Assembly (NCBI GenBank): GCA_963995505.1
Contig: OZ023181.1
Coordinates: forward strand, 24,300,366 to 24,364,365
Direction of reading: 5' to 3'
Length of the DNA stretch: 64,000 bases
Origin: Hypericum androsaemum
Taxonomy: Eukaryota > Streptophyta > Magnoliopsida > Malpighiales > Hypericaceae
Numbering within the stretch: the stretch's first letter is position 1; every line of letters begins with the position of its first letter. Shown piece after piece: positions 47,083 to 58,231 of the stretch. The notes below the pieces were generated by a model. The model had not been told where the DNA came from, did not search any database, and saw only the letters and a list, made by a program, of their open reading frames with translations. The translations under genes and the position numbers were made by a program.

Positions 47083-48265
47083 ATGAGGAGAGGAGTTTCG
47101 CCGCTTCGTTCCTTTCTACGACGTCGCTTCGCCCAACAACCGCGTCAGCGGCCTTACTTGGAAGCTCCGACTATGGTTCCCAAAACGCAACCGTATCACT
47201 CGTCCATATTCGGGCCGTCAATCCAGCGCTACCGGAGTGTCGCCTCCTCCTCCTCCGCCGCCGCACCCAACATCTCACTTATCAAGACCGAGAAGGACTT
47301 CGACGCCGCCCTCACAACCGCCCAAGGTCATTTTAGTAATTATAAAGTATTTTCTTCATCACGGGAAATATTTTCCTTTTGGTCCGCCGACAATGATTTC
47401 TTAGAGAAAATAATTTATCCAGAATTTATTATTTTCCTAAAAACATGATTTCTTTTACAGAGAAATCACGAATCCCGCTTTTTATCGCTTGAGCCACTTC
47501 TTTGTTTGCAGAGAAATCGTTGCCAGCTATATTCTACTTCACAGCTGCTTGGTGCGGGCCTTGTGAGTTCCTTTCCTCTTTTTTAACGGTTTGTTTGTTT
47601 GTTTCAGTTTTGTTTTTTTTTTATTATTATTGTCTGGCTTCTGGATTTCGATGCCAATTTCGTGTCTCGGGTAGGTTTGTGTCGCCTATAATCGAAGATC
47701 TGAGTGGCAAGTACCCGAATGTGGCGACCTACAAGATTGACATCGACGAGTCTCCTTTTATTCCACGATGTGATACTCTACGTTGATCTAACTGCAACTT
47801 AGATCAATTTGGTTTGGCCAACTCTTGGAGATTTTTGCCATAGGGCTCGATATATTGGACGTTTCTGGCGGTGTGTTAAGTCTTTTAATTTTGCATTTAC
47901 GCTGCTTAATGCTTATTCGTATTGATGAAGCATGAAGACCTTGGGAGCACACTGAGCAAATTGTCCTTCGCTGCCGTGGTAAGTCCTACCTTTATCAAAT
48001 TATGGATACTATCAAGTGACAATTAGAGCTCTGAATTTCTCATTTTCAAATCCAATGTAAACTAACTACTGCCTAGTTGCCGTCAAATGTGCTTCTTTTT
48101 CCTGCATAACCACGAGTGGTTAACTGAGGAAATAATATAAGATAGGTTGTCCTCTCCTCTGCAGCCTACGTGCTCCACTTCTTCAAGGATGGGAAGAAGG
48201 CTTCCGTAATTGTCGGTTCTGATGTTGCACAGTTAGAGCAGACTGTAGGGAATCTCTACTGGTAA
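47083..48265 (+). pseudogene. Thioredoxin o-like (mitochondrial) locus with splice and frame lesions
   Basis: Exon-like blocks are 47083-47326, 47512-47562, about 47671-47750, 47931-47978 and 48165-48265. The Arg-rich N-terminus (MRRGVSPLRSFLRRR) suits a mitochondrial presequence; the thioredoxin fold follows with active site WCGPC, SPIIEDLSGKYPNVATYKIDID, HEDLGSTLSKLSFAAV and HFFKDGKKASVIVG. Lesions: (1) between blocks 2 and 3 the best donor (GTGAGT, 47563) pairs with no AG that keeps frame; (2) after block 3 no GT keeps the frame with the AG at 47929-47930; (3) the last block, entered at its AG, reads PTCSTSS and stops at a TAA after 14 codons, while the thioredoxin reading sits in another frame, as if two bases were gained near 48170. 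Site 1 could be rescued by a weak donor at 47567. Sequence errors are possible. Confidence 0.7.
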
Positions 48266-51200
48266 TCATTCAAATGCTAGGATGCTGCATTTGCCCACTT
48301 TAACGCATGCTTTGGGCAATTGTCGTAGCTATCACTCAGCTGTATATGTGGTTGAGCAAGTGGACTGCTAATGATCATACCTGGTTGTTTGGTAGTATCT
48401 CCTCATCTCCGAAATATGTTTCATCCAAAGATTAGTGAATTTCTTTCTTTGACAAGATTCTTTTTGCGAAAAAGAGTGTTTGCTTGCATAGTAGGAGCCA
48501 CACGATAGCATTAACGAAGGCTGCCCTAGCCCGTCACTCCCAGCTAGTGTAGTGATGTTTGAGTACCCAGCTTGAATGCACATGAAATTTCTCCATTCTC
48601 ATTCCAAATTTTGACTACTCGGGTATCCTGTTGGTTGCACAAGTCACTGACAGTGACATCTTATAAACAAAGAGGAGAAGAACTGAAGAAGTGGATTTGG
48701 ATTCCAGGATCTGTAATCTGTCAATGGTGCCTGGTTCGATCTGTACATGCATACAATATGGTTCGTCTTTTCAATCTTTCTTGTGAAGTTGACTTTTAGG
48801 TGCAAGTGAATATAGGGTTGGAATGAGTGTGATTTTGTATGGTCTGAAATAGAGAAACCATTTGATGTTGGATTTAAAAAGTGGTTATACCCCTTCGGTT
48901 TTTTGAGCCGAGTCTATCGAGATTTCAAGTCTACATCCTGACCGTGAAACACTCCTGGGACGATTTACCGGATCTGGTGGTGGTCGGAATTTTGATTTGC
49001 TGCAAGTGATGTTCTGTTCGAGTGACGCACATATCTTATGGTGACAGAGTTTGATTTTTTACCCATGTCATTGTGCATACGGCCATTGAATAAATAATAA
49101 TGGCGTGGGTTTCTCAATTATTGCCAGAGTCAGTTTAATTGTTTTACCTATGCTTCAAGGGAAAAAAGTTGGTTGTTACTTAGCTGAAGCTTATGATTCC
49201 GAGGGGATTTGAACCACTCACTTGGAAGAGTTTCAACCATTAAGGATTGTTTTCTCACATCCTTTGTCTGTTGGTCATACCGAGCAAGGAGTCGCTCAAG
49301 GATGAACTATGTCATCGATCATTTTTTATCGGTTGAATTCGGGAAAAATGTCTTAGAAATTGAGTGATTTCATCGGTGTTAGAGATTCGAGAATGATCGG
49401 TAGTTTATATGATCTTATGAAATGGGAAGAAATGGATAATACAGAGCCTCGAAAAGTTATTGAAACTGCCTTTGGAAAGGGTCTGATCCTTTGAGGACAA
49501 AATGACTTGTGGCTCTCTGGCTGGTGATATTTCTAATTCATTTTTCCTTTTCATTTGGAGTATTGTTTACTTTTTCTTTGCGTGGCCGTTGTTGGCACTT
49601 TTTTTGGGTATGTTATTAACCAATACAAGATGTAGAATGTACTAGATAGTACGCTGACATGCCCGATATGACCAAGCAAGCCAATGTACAAGCCACAAAA
49701 CCAGAATGACATTTTACAATCAGGCCAACTCCTAGCTTACTCACAACCCACAAAACTGTTAGTACAACTAATCCATATTCGACACGGTTAGAATTTTTGG
49801 AAGATGCAAAATTTTTCTTACAAGTATGTAACACTATTGTAACGCTATTTTTCTTACAAGTATGTAACACTATTGTAACGCTTCATCGACTGTATTCACA
49901 GACTAACACAAATCTTTCACAGCGTATTTTGTCCTTAGTTACATCCACCTTGAAAAACTTCTCAAGAAGTCATCCGTCATAAAATTACTTCAGTTCAAGC
50001 TCGCTAAACTTTTTTTTTAAGAAGTTAATTTTATTAAAATATTTAAGGCGAACGAAGAATCTGCAATCTTGCAACCGTCGACCTCTTCAAAATCTTTATG
50101 CGGCAAAATTTATTAGGAAAAAATTGTACTAAAAAAAATTATTTTCGATAGCACCACGAGTATAAAATTCTTTTCCATGCTCGCTTAACCTTGTAACAAC
50201 CCGCTGTAGAACAAGTCCAATCCAGAACTGCCGTTATCGGGACATTATTTTGCATTGGTAAAATCTAAGCTAGGCTGTCATCTGTAAGGGTCCGGATATC
50301 CTGTGGCCACCGAGAGTGGTGCATGTGGTGGTGGAGAGCTAAATCAAAGTTTTCTTTCTTTGATTGCATTACAACTCACTTTGACAAGCTTCGTCCTTGA
50401 GCCAACCTGACGCCTGATTGAATTATTATGGATCGACCTGGAAAGCTGTCTCAACCAGGAATAGTTATGGAGCCACTTGAAGCTACATAACCCCTTGCAC
50501 ATTCTTAAAAAAAAAAACCTTGCTTTTTACCCTTGAATAACTGCACAGGTGATGATTACCAATCAGAATTCAACAAATTCGGTTACCATCGATCCAACTG
50601 ATGAATGATTGTATTATCTTAACTAGAATTCTTGAATTTGAGCCTTGACAACATAATTGTGTTACAAATTGGCTGGGAGACTTTGTTACTCTTTTTACAA
50701 CCTTGTGTGTTAAATTTTTTCGTACTAATGCGAGGAGTTATATGCCTCGTTAAATCCTACCATATTAATACTCAATGAGAACATTAGCGCTGCGAAAACA
50801 CAGATGATTAATACTTTATTTCTCTTTATAACTTGATTCAGCTCAAAACAAAAATATCCATCGGAAAACAAATTTGCCCTCCCTTCTGTTACCGACTTTT
50901 TTTTTTGAGGGGTCCCTTCTGTTACCGACTTCAGGAAGCATAAAATAACCTTGTAACCTTGTGATAGAAGTACGGCATTTATATTTAAAGTACGAAGACA
51001 GCAAAATTGTGATAGTTTCTTTTTTTAGAATTAAAATTATTATATATTTTTCTAGCACGATTTTTCTATTGAATTTTATTGTTACAGGATTTGAATGAGG
51101 TTGAAAATTGTAACCTCGTATAATAAAATTCTACAAATATTATAAAAATAATTTATAGATATTATATCTATCGAAAATTTACTTATTAAAAAAATATAAT

Positions 51201-51409
51201 TAAAATTTCTAATAGCTTATAGATTACAAGTATTATGTTCTGCCTACGCCGACGACGTGTTGGGAAGATGTTCAGCGCATTACTTGTCTGACCAGACAAG
51301 CCCTTCGGTCTACCCTAGTCAGAAAAAAAACAATGTCATGTATTTAAGCTACTCAGCACAGAAAACCTAGCACCGATTGATATTGTTATCATGAACTCGT
51401 TCATTTGGA
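48266..51409. other. Intergenic DNA, no gene seen
   Basis: Open frames are short and without domains. A 36-bp tandem duplication lies at 49812-49882. Poly-T/A tracts near 50013 and 50505 may mark old retroposon tails. Confidence 0.5.
49812..49882. repeat. 36-bp tandem duplication
   Basis: TTTTTCTTACAAGTATGTAA and the following bases to AACGCT occur at 49812-49846 and again at 49848-49882 without visible difference. Confidence 0.9.
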
Positions 51410-52398
51410 TATGTATTAGGGTAAATTACCTTCTAGTCTCTGATATTTGATCATCCTCTGCCTCGGATCCTTGCATTTTTTAAAATAATTTTACCGTCCC
51501 CCGACTTTGGTTTTAGAAACTCTAGGGTCCCTGGCTGACGTCAGCACACATTTTTCATGAAAATGACCAAAATATCCTCAAAAAAAAAATATAGGGTAAA
51601 TTACTCTCAAGTCCCTGACATTTGGTCACCCTCCCCCTAGGGTCCCTGACATTTGGTCACCCTCCCCCTAGGGTTCCTGACTTTTGGAAAATGATTGTCT
51701 CGTCCCTAAGTTTTAATGATAATAGATTCTCAGGTCCTTGGAGCCGGAATATTCTTTTTTCTCCGGTGAACCCCCACTTGAAATGACCAAAATGCTCCTT
51801 ACTTGGAAAAAAGAAAAAAAAGTCTTCTTTGACCTTGGATCGTCTTCTTGCTTTTGCTTTGAAACTTTCAGCAAATACATCATCACTAATTCATCTCCAA
51901 ATCCAAAACCAAGCTAGAAATCCACTCCACCAACCCAACTTCATCACTCAAAATTAGAGCAATCATATCGTAAGTCTTTTTATTGAGAAACAACAAACAA
52001 AATAAAACTAATTATCCTATTAAAGTGTGTTTAGCTACTTTTTCGAGGAACCCATTTCCCTAAACCCTTCAATTTGCCTCATGTTTAATAGTTTTTAATT
52101 TTTGGTGCAAAGTTTTCATTTTTTCCTTTGTTTCTCCTCCTGGGTTTCACAAAACCTCAACATCTTGTCTCCTCCGTTGGAATTGAAAGAGTGAGAGACA
52201 GCAGGTGGCTCCCAGGAAGACAGACAGGTGACGCCCTCTTCCCTGAAACCCGGGCGGTGGTGGTGGTAGAGCTTTGAAGAAGAAGACCGTGTTGAGCCGA
52301 TAACATCGACGACCCAGATCTGGAAAGGTACATGGCCACCCAAAATCTGGTCTTCTCAACGGTGTCCCAGCTTGCCACTTGCCGAAGATATCTTCAAT

Positions 52399-52496
52399 GA
52401 GAGAGGAGTTGGCCGAGGCCACATGGAGTTGAAGAGCTTCATGGCCTCCTGGATGAGGCCGTCCTTGCAGAGGCCGTCCAACCTCACGACATCATC
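52399..52496 (-). pseudogene. Captured pentatricopeptide-repeat gene fragment
   Basis: The minus strand reads DDVVRLDGLCKDGLIQEAMK then LFNSM, a typical PPR helix pair (DGLCKxGLIxEAMKLFxxM). It lies inside the MULE-like element and has no start or continuation as a PPR protein, so it is read as a captured piece of a host gene. Confidence 0.7.
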
Positions 52497-52559
52497 ACCT
52501 CACGGCATCGACCAACCTCACAAAATAAAGCACCGCTGAGGCGGCAACCCGCTAAGCCC

Positions 52560-52720
52560 GAGCGTCACCGCGACCCCGAACAAGATGCTAGAGCGGGCCG
52601 TCTCTATCTCGTCGTGGCGGTCTACGGCTTCCCACTCGGACCACGATGACCCCAACTACCTCTCCCGCCTCGTCGCCTGTCCGACCCCCTCCAACATCAC
52701 AATCCCAATCCGGTTTGGGT
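52560..52720 (+). other. GC-rich, coding-like interior of the nested element
   Basis: A plus-strand reading gives TPNKMLERAVSISSWRS then SHSDHDDPNYLSRLVA, composition like a captured exon, but I cannot name the source. Confidence 0.3.
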
Positions 52721-53202
52721 TTTGTAATTAGTGTTTTTGAGTTTTCTGGATCTAAGTTTTAAAATTGAATTTTTGCTTTCTGTAAGAGATGGATTTAACA
52801 AGGGAGAATATTTTGGTAATTTTAAGTAGAGATTCACCGGAGAAAAAGAAATATTCCGGCTTCAGGGACCCGAGAGTCTATTATCATCAAAACTTAGGGA
52901 CGGTACAATCATTTTCCAAAAGTCAGGGACCCTAGGACGAGGGTGACCAAAGGCCAATGACGTGAGAGTAATTTGCCCAAAAATGTCCTTTTTAAGGGTA
53001 TTTTGGTCATTTCTCTTGACAAAAAATCAAAAAAATGGGTGCTGACGTCAGCCAGGAACCCGAGAGTTTCTAAAATCAAAGTCGAGGGATGGTAAAATTA
53101 TTTTTGAAAATGCAAGGACCCGAGAGGGAGGATGACCAAACACCAGGGACTATGGAATAATTTACCCTATGTATTATTGTCTCAAAATTGTTTTAAACTT
53201 TT

Positions 53203-53891
53203 GGGAAAAGTCCACTTTAGTACCATGTGGTATCGCCCAAAATCACTTTAGTTCCCTGTGGTAAAAAACTGACCAATCGAGTCATACTTATTCTAATTAA
53301 CATCAAAAAGGTCCTCGGGCAGCTGCCCGGAGCTGCCTGGACCCACCCGAACCCTGCCCGGACTACGTGGCCAGCCACGTCACCAAAACTTGATGACGTG
53401 GCGCTACGTGGACATCCATCTTCTTCCCTCTCTTCTTCTCCTCCTCCTCTTCTCCTCCTCCTCCTCCTCCTCGTCCTCCTCCTCCTCCTCCACTTCATCC
53501 TCCTCCTCGTCCTCGTCCTCGTCCTCCTCCTCCTCCTCGTCCTCCTCGTCCTCGTCCTCCTCCTCCTCCTCCGCCTCCTCCTCCACTTCCTCCTCCTCCT
53601 CCTCTGCCTCCTCCTCCACTTCGTCCTCCTCCTCCTGTAGAAGAGGAGGAGGAGGAGAAGGAGGAGAGGAAGAGAGGGAAGAAGATGGATGTCCACGTGG
53701 CGCCACGTCATCAAGTTCTGGTGACGTGGCTGGCCACGTAGTCCGGGCAGGGTTCGGGCGGGTCCGGGCAGCTGTCCGAGGACCTTTTTGATGTTAATTA
53801 GAATAAGTATGACTCGATTGGTCAGTTTTTTACCACAGGGTACTAAAGTGATTTTGGGCGATACTACAGGGTACTAAAGTAGACTTTTTTC
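53203..53891. mobile_element. Fold-back MULE-like element with 9-bp TSD
   Basis: Perfect 9-bp flanks TAAACTTTT (53194-53202, 53892-53900). The whole 689-bp element is close to one inverted repeat: arms of about 230 bases (left 53203-53435, right 53650-53891) meet around a CTC/TCC-rich spacer. Ends are GGGAAAAGTCCACTTTAGTA and, inverted, GAAAAAAGTCTACTTTAGTA. It carries the GGGCAGCTGCCCGG motif seen in its relatives. Confidence 0.9.
53436..53690. repeat. CTC/TCC tract with facing GAG tract
   Basis: About 200 bases of TCC/TCG triplets followed by a shorter GGA-rich complement (53637-53690). It opens long low-complexity Glu, Ser, Arg or Leu frames that are not genes. Confidence 0.9.
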
Positions 53892-53900
53892 TAAACTTTT

Positions 53901-55124
53901 CTATCATTTTTTTACACTACGGCATATTCTTAATTTTACCTCAAAGTTTTTAATTTAGCTAAATTAACCTCACGTCAACTGATATAACTACTCGAAATTG
54001 GCGTTTAAAAGAAATATTGACTGTCAGATCTGTTGGTGACATGTGCATTGGAATAATATGCGAAATAAGCAACAGATACTGGACAGTCGCAGAGAGAAAT
54101 GTGGGTCAGAAGAGTGGCCGATTGAATGGTAAGATCTTGGATTCAAATATTGGATTTAGGATTAGCAATGTAAAAGATATGACTCTTAGAATCGTATCCT
54201 ACAAAGTATTTCGGACCGATTGATTTTAAATATTAAAGATTAAAAAATTTAGTCTCAATAATGATCAATGTTAATTACTAAAAAAAATGTCTCGGTTCAG
54301 ATTTTACATTTTTTTGAAAGTTAAAGCGAGTACTTATATTGATTATGAGAATAGTACAAAAAGAATATTTGTAGCTCATGTGCATTGAATTGGCATAACC
54401 TAATCTAGTAGTCTTGGGGAGCCAATCCCAGACTTGATTAGTACGTCTCCGAACAAGACCTTAAAAAGGCATATGATTTAGTTGATTGGCATTTCCTTTT
54501 CTGAGGTCTTGTGAGTTCCTTTCCATGGCAGGAACCAAAATGCATACCAACATTTTACTGTAGTACTTCAAAGTGGTTTAGATTTTTCATTTGGTTGCCC
54601 TTTTTACATAAGTAGTTTGGTTTTTTTTGAAATACATTTTGAATTTAAATTTTCTATATATAACAGAAATTTTTTATCGTAGTATATTGTCTGGTTTTTC
54701 TTTTGGTAGTTTAGCCAAGTCTGACTGTATTTCCATTGGTGGAGGCGTGGAGCTAAGAAAATATATAGTTAGAGGGGCAAATGTACATTAAGATTTTTTT
54801 GAAAGAACACAATTTGTGGTGTAGATTATATATATCGTCAATTTAAAATTTTATCAGTAACATTTTAACTAGACTACAACATAGTAAGAAGAATTTAACA
54901 TCCATAGCTGTAACTTTTTACATATTTATACCGGGATAAAAATTGACTTATATAAAAAAGATCTTTTTTATAGCGAATATGGAGAGTGAAAATAAGAGGG
55001 AAGCACGGGCCAGGAGACAGAGTGGGTATAGGGTCAAATGTAGGGCAGGGAAGAGGCCTGCCAGTCAAAGGGTTGGGACAATGATAAGCTCTGCAACTTC
55101 TGATTCTGGGCCCCCCCCCCCCCC

Positions 55125-55172
<48 letters not shown>

Positions 55173-55463
55173 ATCAAATTTTACTTGTTTTTCTAATATT
55201 TATTTTTTATTTGTGAAGACGTCATATATCCTAGATCTTTATCGATAATTAAAAAATTAGCGGTATGATCATGCAAAGAGATCCCTACTTTTGTTGAAAA
55301 TGTCCCAAAAGCAGGAGACGCAGTAGTGTGAAAAACAAACTTAAAACTGCCAGAAGTAATACCAAATTACGACAAATCATCTTCAACTTGATTATCATCA
55401 TGTCAAGTGTACTAGAATCGTAGTGAACAACTTTCTGATACTTTTTTAACGACTACTCTATAA
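53901..55463. other. Intergenic DNA, no gene seen
   Basis: AT-rich. Contains the homopolymer and microsatellite at 55111-55167. Confidence 0.5.
55111..55167. repeat. Poly-C run followed by CT microsatellite
   Basis: About 25 consecutive C, then about 16 CT units. Length is prone to sequencing error. Confidence 0.9.
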
Positions 55464-55472
55464 TTGATTAAA

Positions 55473-56538
55473 GGACAAATTACCCTCACATCCCTGTACT
55501 TTGGTCAGCCTCCCCCTAGGGTCCCTGGATTTTGGAAAATGATTGTCCCGTCCCTAAATTTTGATGATAATAGACTCTCGGGTCCTTGGTGCCGGAATAT
55601 TCCATATTCTCCGGTAGACTCCCACTTGAAAAGACTAAAATGTCCCTCCCACTTAGAAAAATTACTCTTTCCTTCTCCGTACACCTTCTTCCTCTCCCTT
55701 CTTCCCATTAAAGCTCAAATTAGAAGAATCTAAAACTAAAATAAATTAAAACTAACCCAACTAAGAACCTGCACCAAATTATCGACGGCTACTCGGAGGA
55801 GTTCAAATCCTCCTTCCTCAACCTCATCCGTCGTGCCCACCGCTCCTCCCGCGTCGCTGCCACCGTCGTCTACAACGAGTACATCCACGACCGTAACCAG
55901 TTCCGCTGCCAGATCGAAAAGGCTGAGGAGATTGTCCTAGGGCAGGGGGACATCATGGAGGAGGGGGCCCCTCAAAACATGAGAGGGATTTCAGCTTCCC
56001 CACCTTCAACCTGCCTTCTACCCTCTCTCCAATCCAAAACACCAGCTACCATTCTCCGTACTAACAATGGTGTAGGTCCTGCCTCCGTCAATTCCCTCTT
56101 CTGTTGGTCAGTGGTCAAACCCCGAGCCGCCGGCCTCCGGCTTGCGAGGGAGGAAGGGCCGCGTGCTGGACCGGGGGTTCGTTGCAAAAGCACCACCGGA
56201 CCGGGCCGGACTGTCGTTGTAGCCGCTGGCCGGACTGTTTCGGGCATTACTCGTGGAGTCTAGGTTTGTCGTTCCGCGCCTAGTGACACCGAAATGCTTG
56301 ATTCTTGCAGGAGATGGTGACAGTAAAAGTATTTTAGATGCATTTTCTGTTTTAGGGGGTTTGAGGGGCATTTTGATCATTTCAAGTGGGGGTTCGCCGG
56401 AGAATATGGAATATTCCGGTACCAGGGACCCGGGAGTCTATTATCATCAAAACTTAGGGATGGGACAATCATTTTCCAAAATCCAGGGACCCTAGGGGGA
56501 GGCTGACCAAAGTACAGGGATGTGAGGGTAATTTGCCC
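55473..56538. mobile_element. Pack-MULE carrying a KIN17 gene fragment, 9-bp TSD
   Basis: Perfect 9-bp flanks TTGATTAAA (55464-55472, 56539-56547). The ends GGACAAATTACCCTC and, inverted, GGGCAAATTACCCTC start TIRs of about 180 bases that share CCTAGGG, TTTTGGAAAATGATTGTCCC and CCGGAATATTCCATATTCTC. The interior is GC-rich and includes coding-like DNA from at least one host gene (55763-55936). No transposase is present. Confidence 0.9.
55763..55936 (+). pseudogene. Captured KIN17 (DNA/RNA-binding protein) fragment with internal deletion
   Basis: Plus-strand reading gives IIDGYSEEFKSSFLNLIRRA then HRSSRVAATVVYNEYIHDR, closely like the conserved winged-helix region of KIN17 (DGYSEEF and RVAATVVYNEYI). 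It then jumps from about DRNQF to CQIEKAEEI, which in KIN17 lies some 75 residues later, so the copy lacks the intervening part. The frame stays open to 56263 but has no ATG before 55955. KIN17 acts in the nucleus in DNA replication/repair and RNA processing; this copy is a relic. Confidence 0.8.
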
Positions 56539-58066
56539 TTGATTAAATATGCAAAGTGAACCATTTTTAACTGGTATTTTTTCATGACTCAAACTCTTCA
56601 CTCTTAGTTTACCTAAAATGATAATTTATAGAGTAAATTTTATACAATGATTACACATGTCAGGGTCTGAATCTTAAAGTTATACACGTTTTGTGTCGTT
56701 AGATTAAATGTATTTTGGCGTATACGATTTGGGTGTGGAAATATACGTAGACGGCTGTTCATCACTGGGGACTTAGCCTAACCCCACCGCCTGTTTTAAG
56801 GTCAGTCAAGAATACAGCAAGCAGGCAATCATAACAATCAGACGGTGAAGATGAAGGTGGTGGACCTCTATTTTCTTGTTTCTCAAATTTGAGCGACCAT
56901 TTTTTGTCATCACTTCCCCTTCCACCGTGACCATGTTGATGAAACATCAGCTACTTAGAATTAGATGGTGTAACTACTTTTGCATCTAACTAGGCTGATT
57001 TAATATCGGTTAGTCTAACTGGTAAAAGATTTAGATTTTTTTAAAAAAAATATTAACATCTAGACTTGCGAACTAATGAAAAGATTTCATGGAAATTCAT
57101 AACCGTTATGGTTCCTTGGGATACTCAGGCATGATTTGTACTTTGTATTGAAAGAAAGGAAACCAAATTGTACTCCACGTCTCAGGCCCATGGGCTTTGT
57201 TCCATTAGTTCTACTACATGATATTATTTAGTTCTATAAGATAATTCGAAAGACTATATACTAAACTAATTAATTCGAATTTAACTCGAACATGAGGAGC
57301 TATTTTTATGTACTGAATTTTATTGTATCTGCATGTTTCAAATTTAAACTAGGAATTATTACTAAGGTAAAAAACGTATCTCACTGTAATGTTAACATTT
57401 TTCTAATCAAAATTTTCGATAAAATGAACCTTGTAAACAAATTAATTGTCCATTCCGATAAGTGAAAAACAATACAATTACTGCAAAATATTTTTCCAAC
57501 AGATAATATGGGCGCGCGATTGGATGAATCATCTCAATTATTCAGACATACATACCACGAAAGAAGAGACGCAAATTATTGCAACCTCAAGTTATCCATC
57601 TAAAAAAATAAGCTGCACTTAGATCAAAGTAAATAATAGTTTTAGTATAACTCAAAATACGGAGTTTGATAAAAATACAATAATATTAAAAATTGGTAGA
57701 CAAAATTTTATTACTTTATAAAATCTTACATGATTGAAAATTTGGATTAGTCAGTCTAGCTATTATCCGAATAACGAGTAATTCTGAAAAAAATACTAAG
57801 TTAAAAATACCCAAAAGTCACATGTAAGTGGGCTATGTAGTAATTGCGGGCTAGGTATGCATGTTTGGTACCGATTGTGCCGGTGGGATCATAGGCACAT
57901 AATAGAAATGTTTGAACAATTGCTTCAGGTATGTTCCCCCGTACGTTCCTCCCCTTCCCCCACACCGTATAATGCATCTATTGAATATGATTTTCCTTGG
58001 TATAATTTCCCAATTCCGTTTAGTGTTAGTAGCTTAATAAAGATACATTGAGTGACGTATAAACAC

Positions 58067-58177
58067 AATTTAATATTTGTTTAGATAATTTTAATACATT
58101 TCAAAGATTTTTAATTATCCGAATTTAATATTTGTTGAGATAATTTTAATACATTTAAAAAAATTTTGGTTATCCAA
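58067..58177. repeat. 55-bp tandem duplication
   Basis: AATTTAATATTTGTTTAGAT and its continuation at 58067-58121 recur with about seven differences at 58122-58177. Confidence 0.85.
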
Positions 58178-58198
58178 AATAGTCATTCTAATTAGTGG

Positions 58199-58200
58199 CC

Positions 58201-58231
<31 letters not shown>
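58199..58231. repeat. TA/GA microsatellite
   Basis: About ten TA units directly followed by about six GA units. Confidence 0.85.

Larger units (their letters stand above)
51594..52978. mobile_element. Nested MULE-like element carrying a PPR gene fragment
   Basis: Ends GGGTAAATTACTCTC and its inverse GAGAGTAATTTGCCC; arms share CCCTAGGG, GACAATCATTTTCC-like text, GATGATAATAGA and CCGGAATATT. Flanks AAAAATATA and AAAAATGTC agree at 7 of 9 positions. It is a close relative of the element at 55473. A 31-bp phrase near the left end (GTCCCTGACATTTGG...) is tandemly duplicated at about 51620-51675. The interior is GC-rich and includes the PPR-like fragment at 52399-52496. Confidence 0.78.
51419..53167. 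mobile_element. Outer MULE-like element with 9-bp TSD, hosting a nested element
   Basis: Perfect 9-bp flanks TATGTATTA (51410-51418, 53168-53176). TIRs of about 170 bases (51419-51590 and 52985-53167) begin GGGTAAATTACC and share TTTACCGTCCC, TTTAGAAACTC and GCTGACGTCAGC. Almost all space between the TIRs is taken by the inner element. No transposase. Confidence 0.85.

Noticed and set aside
53217..53791. Long Glu-, Arg-, Ser- or Leu-rich open frames on both strands
   Set aside because: They arise from the CTC/GAG tract inside a fold-back transposon and are low complexity without any domain.
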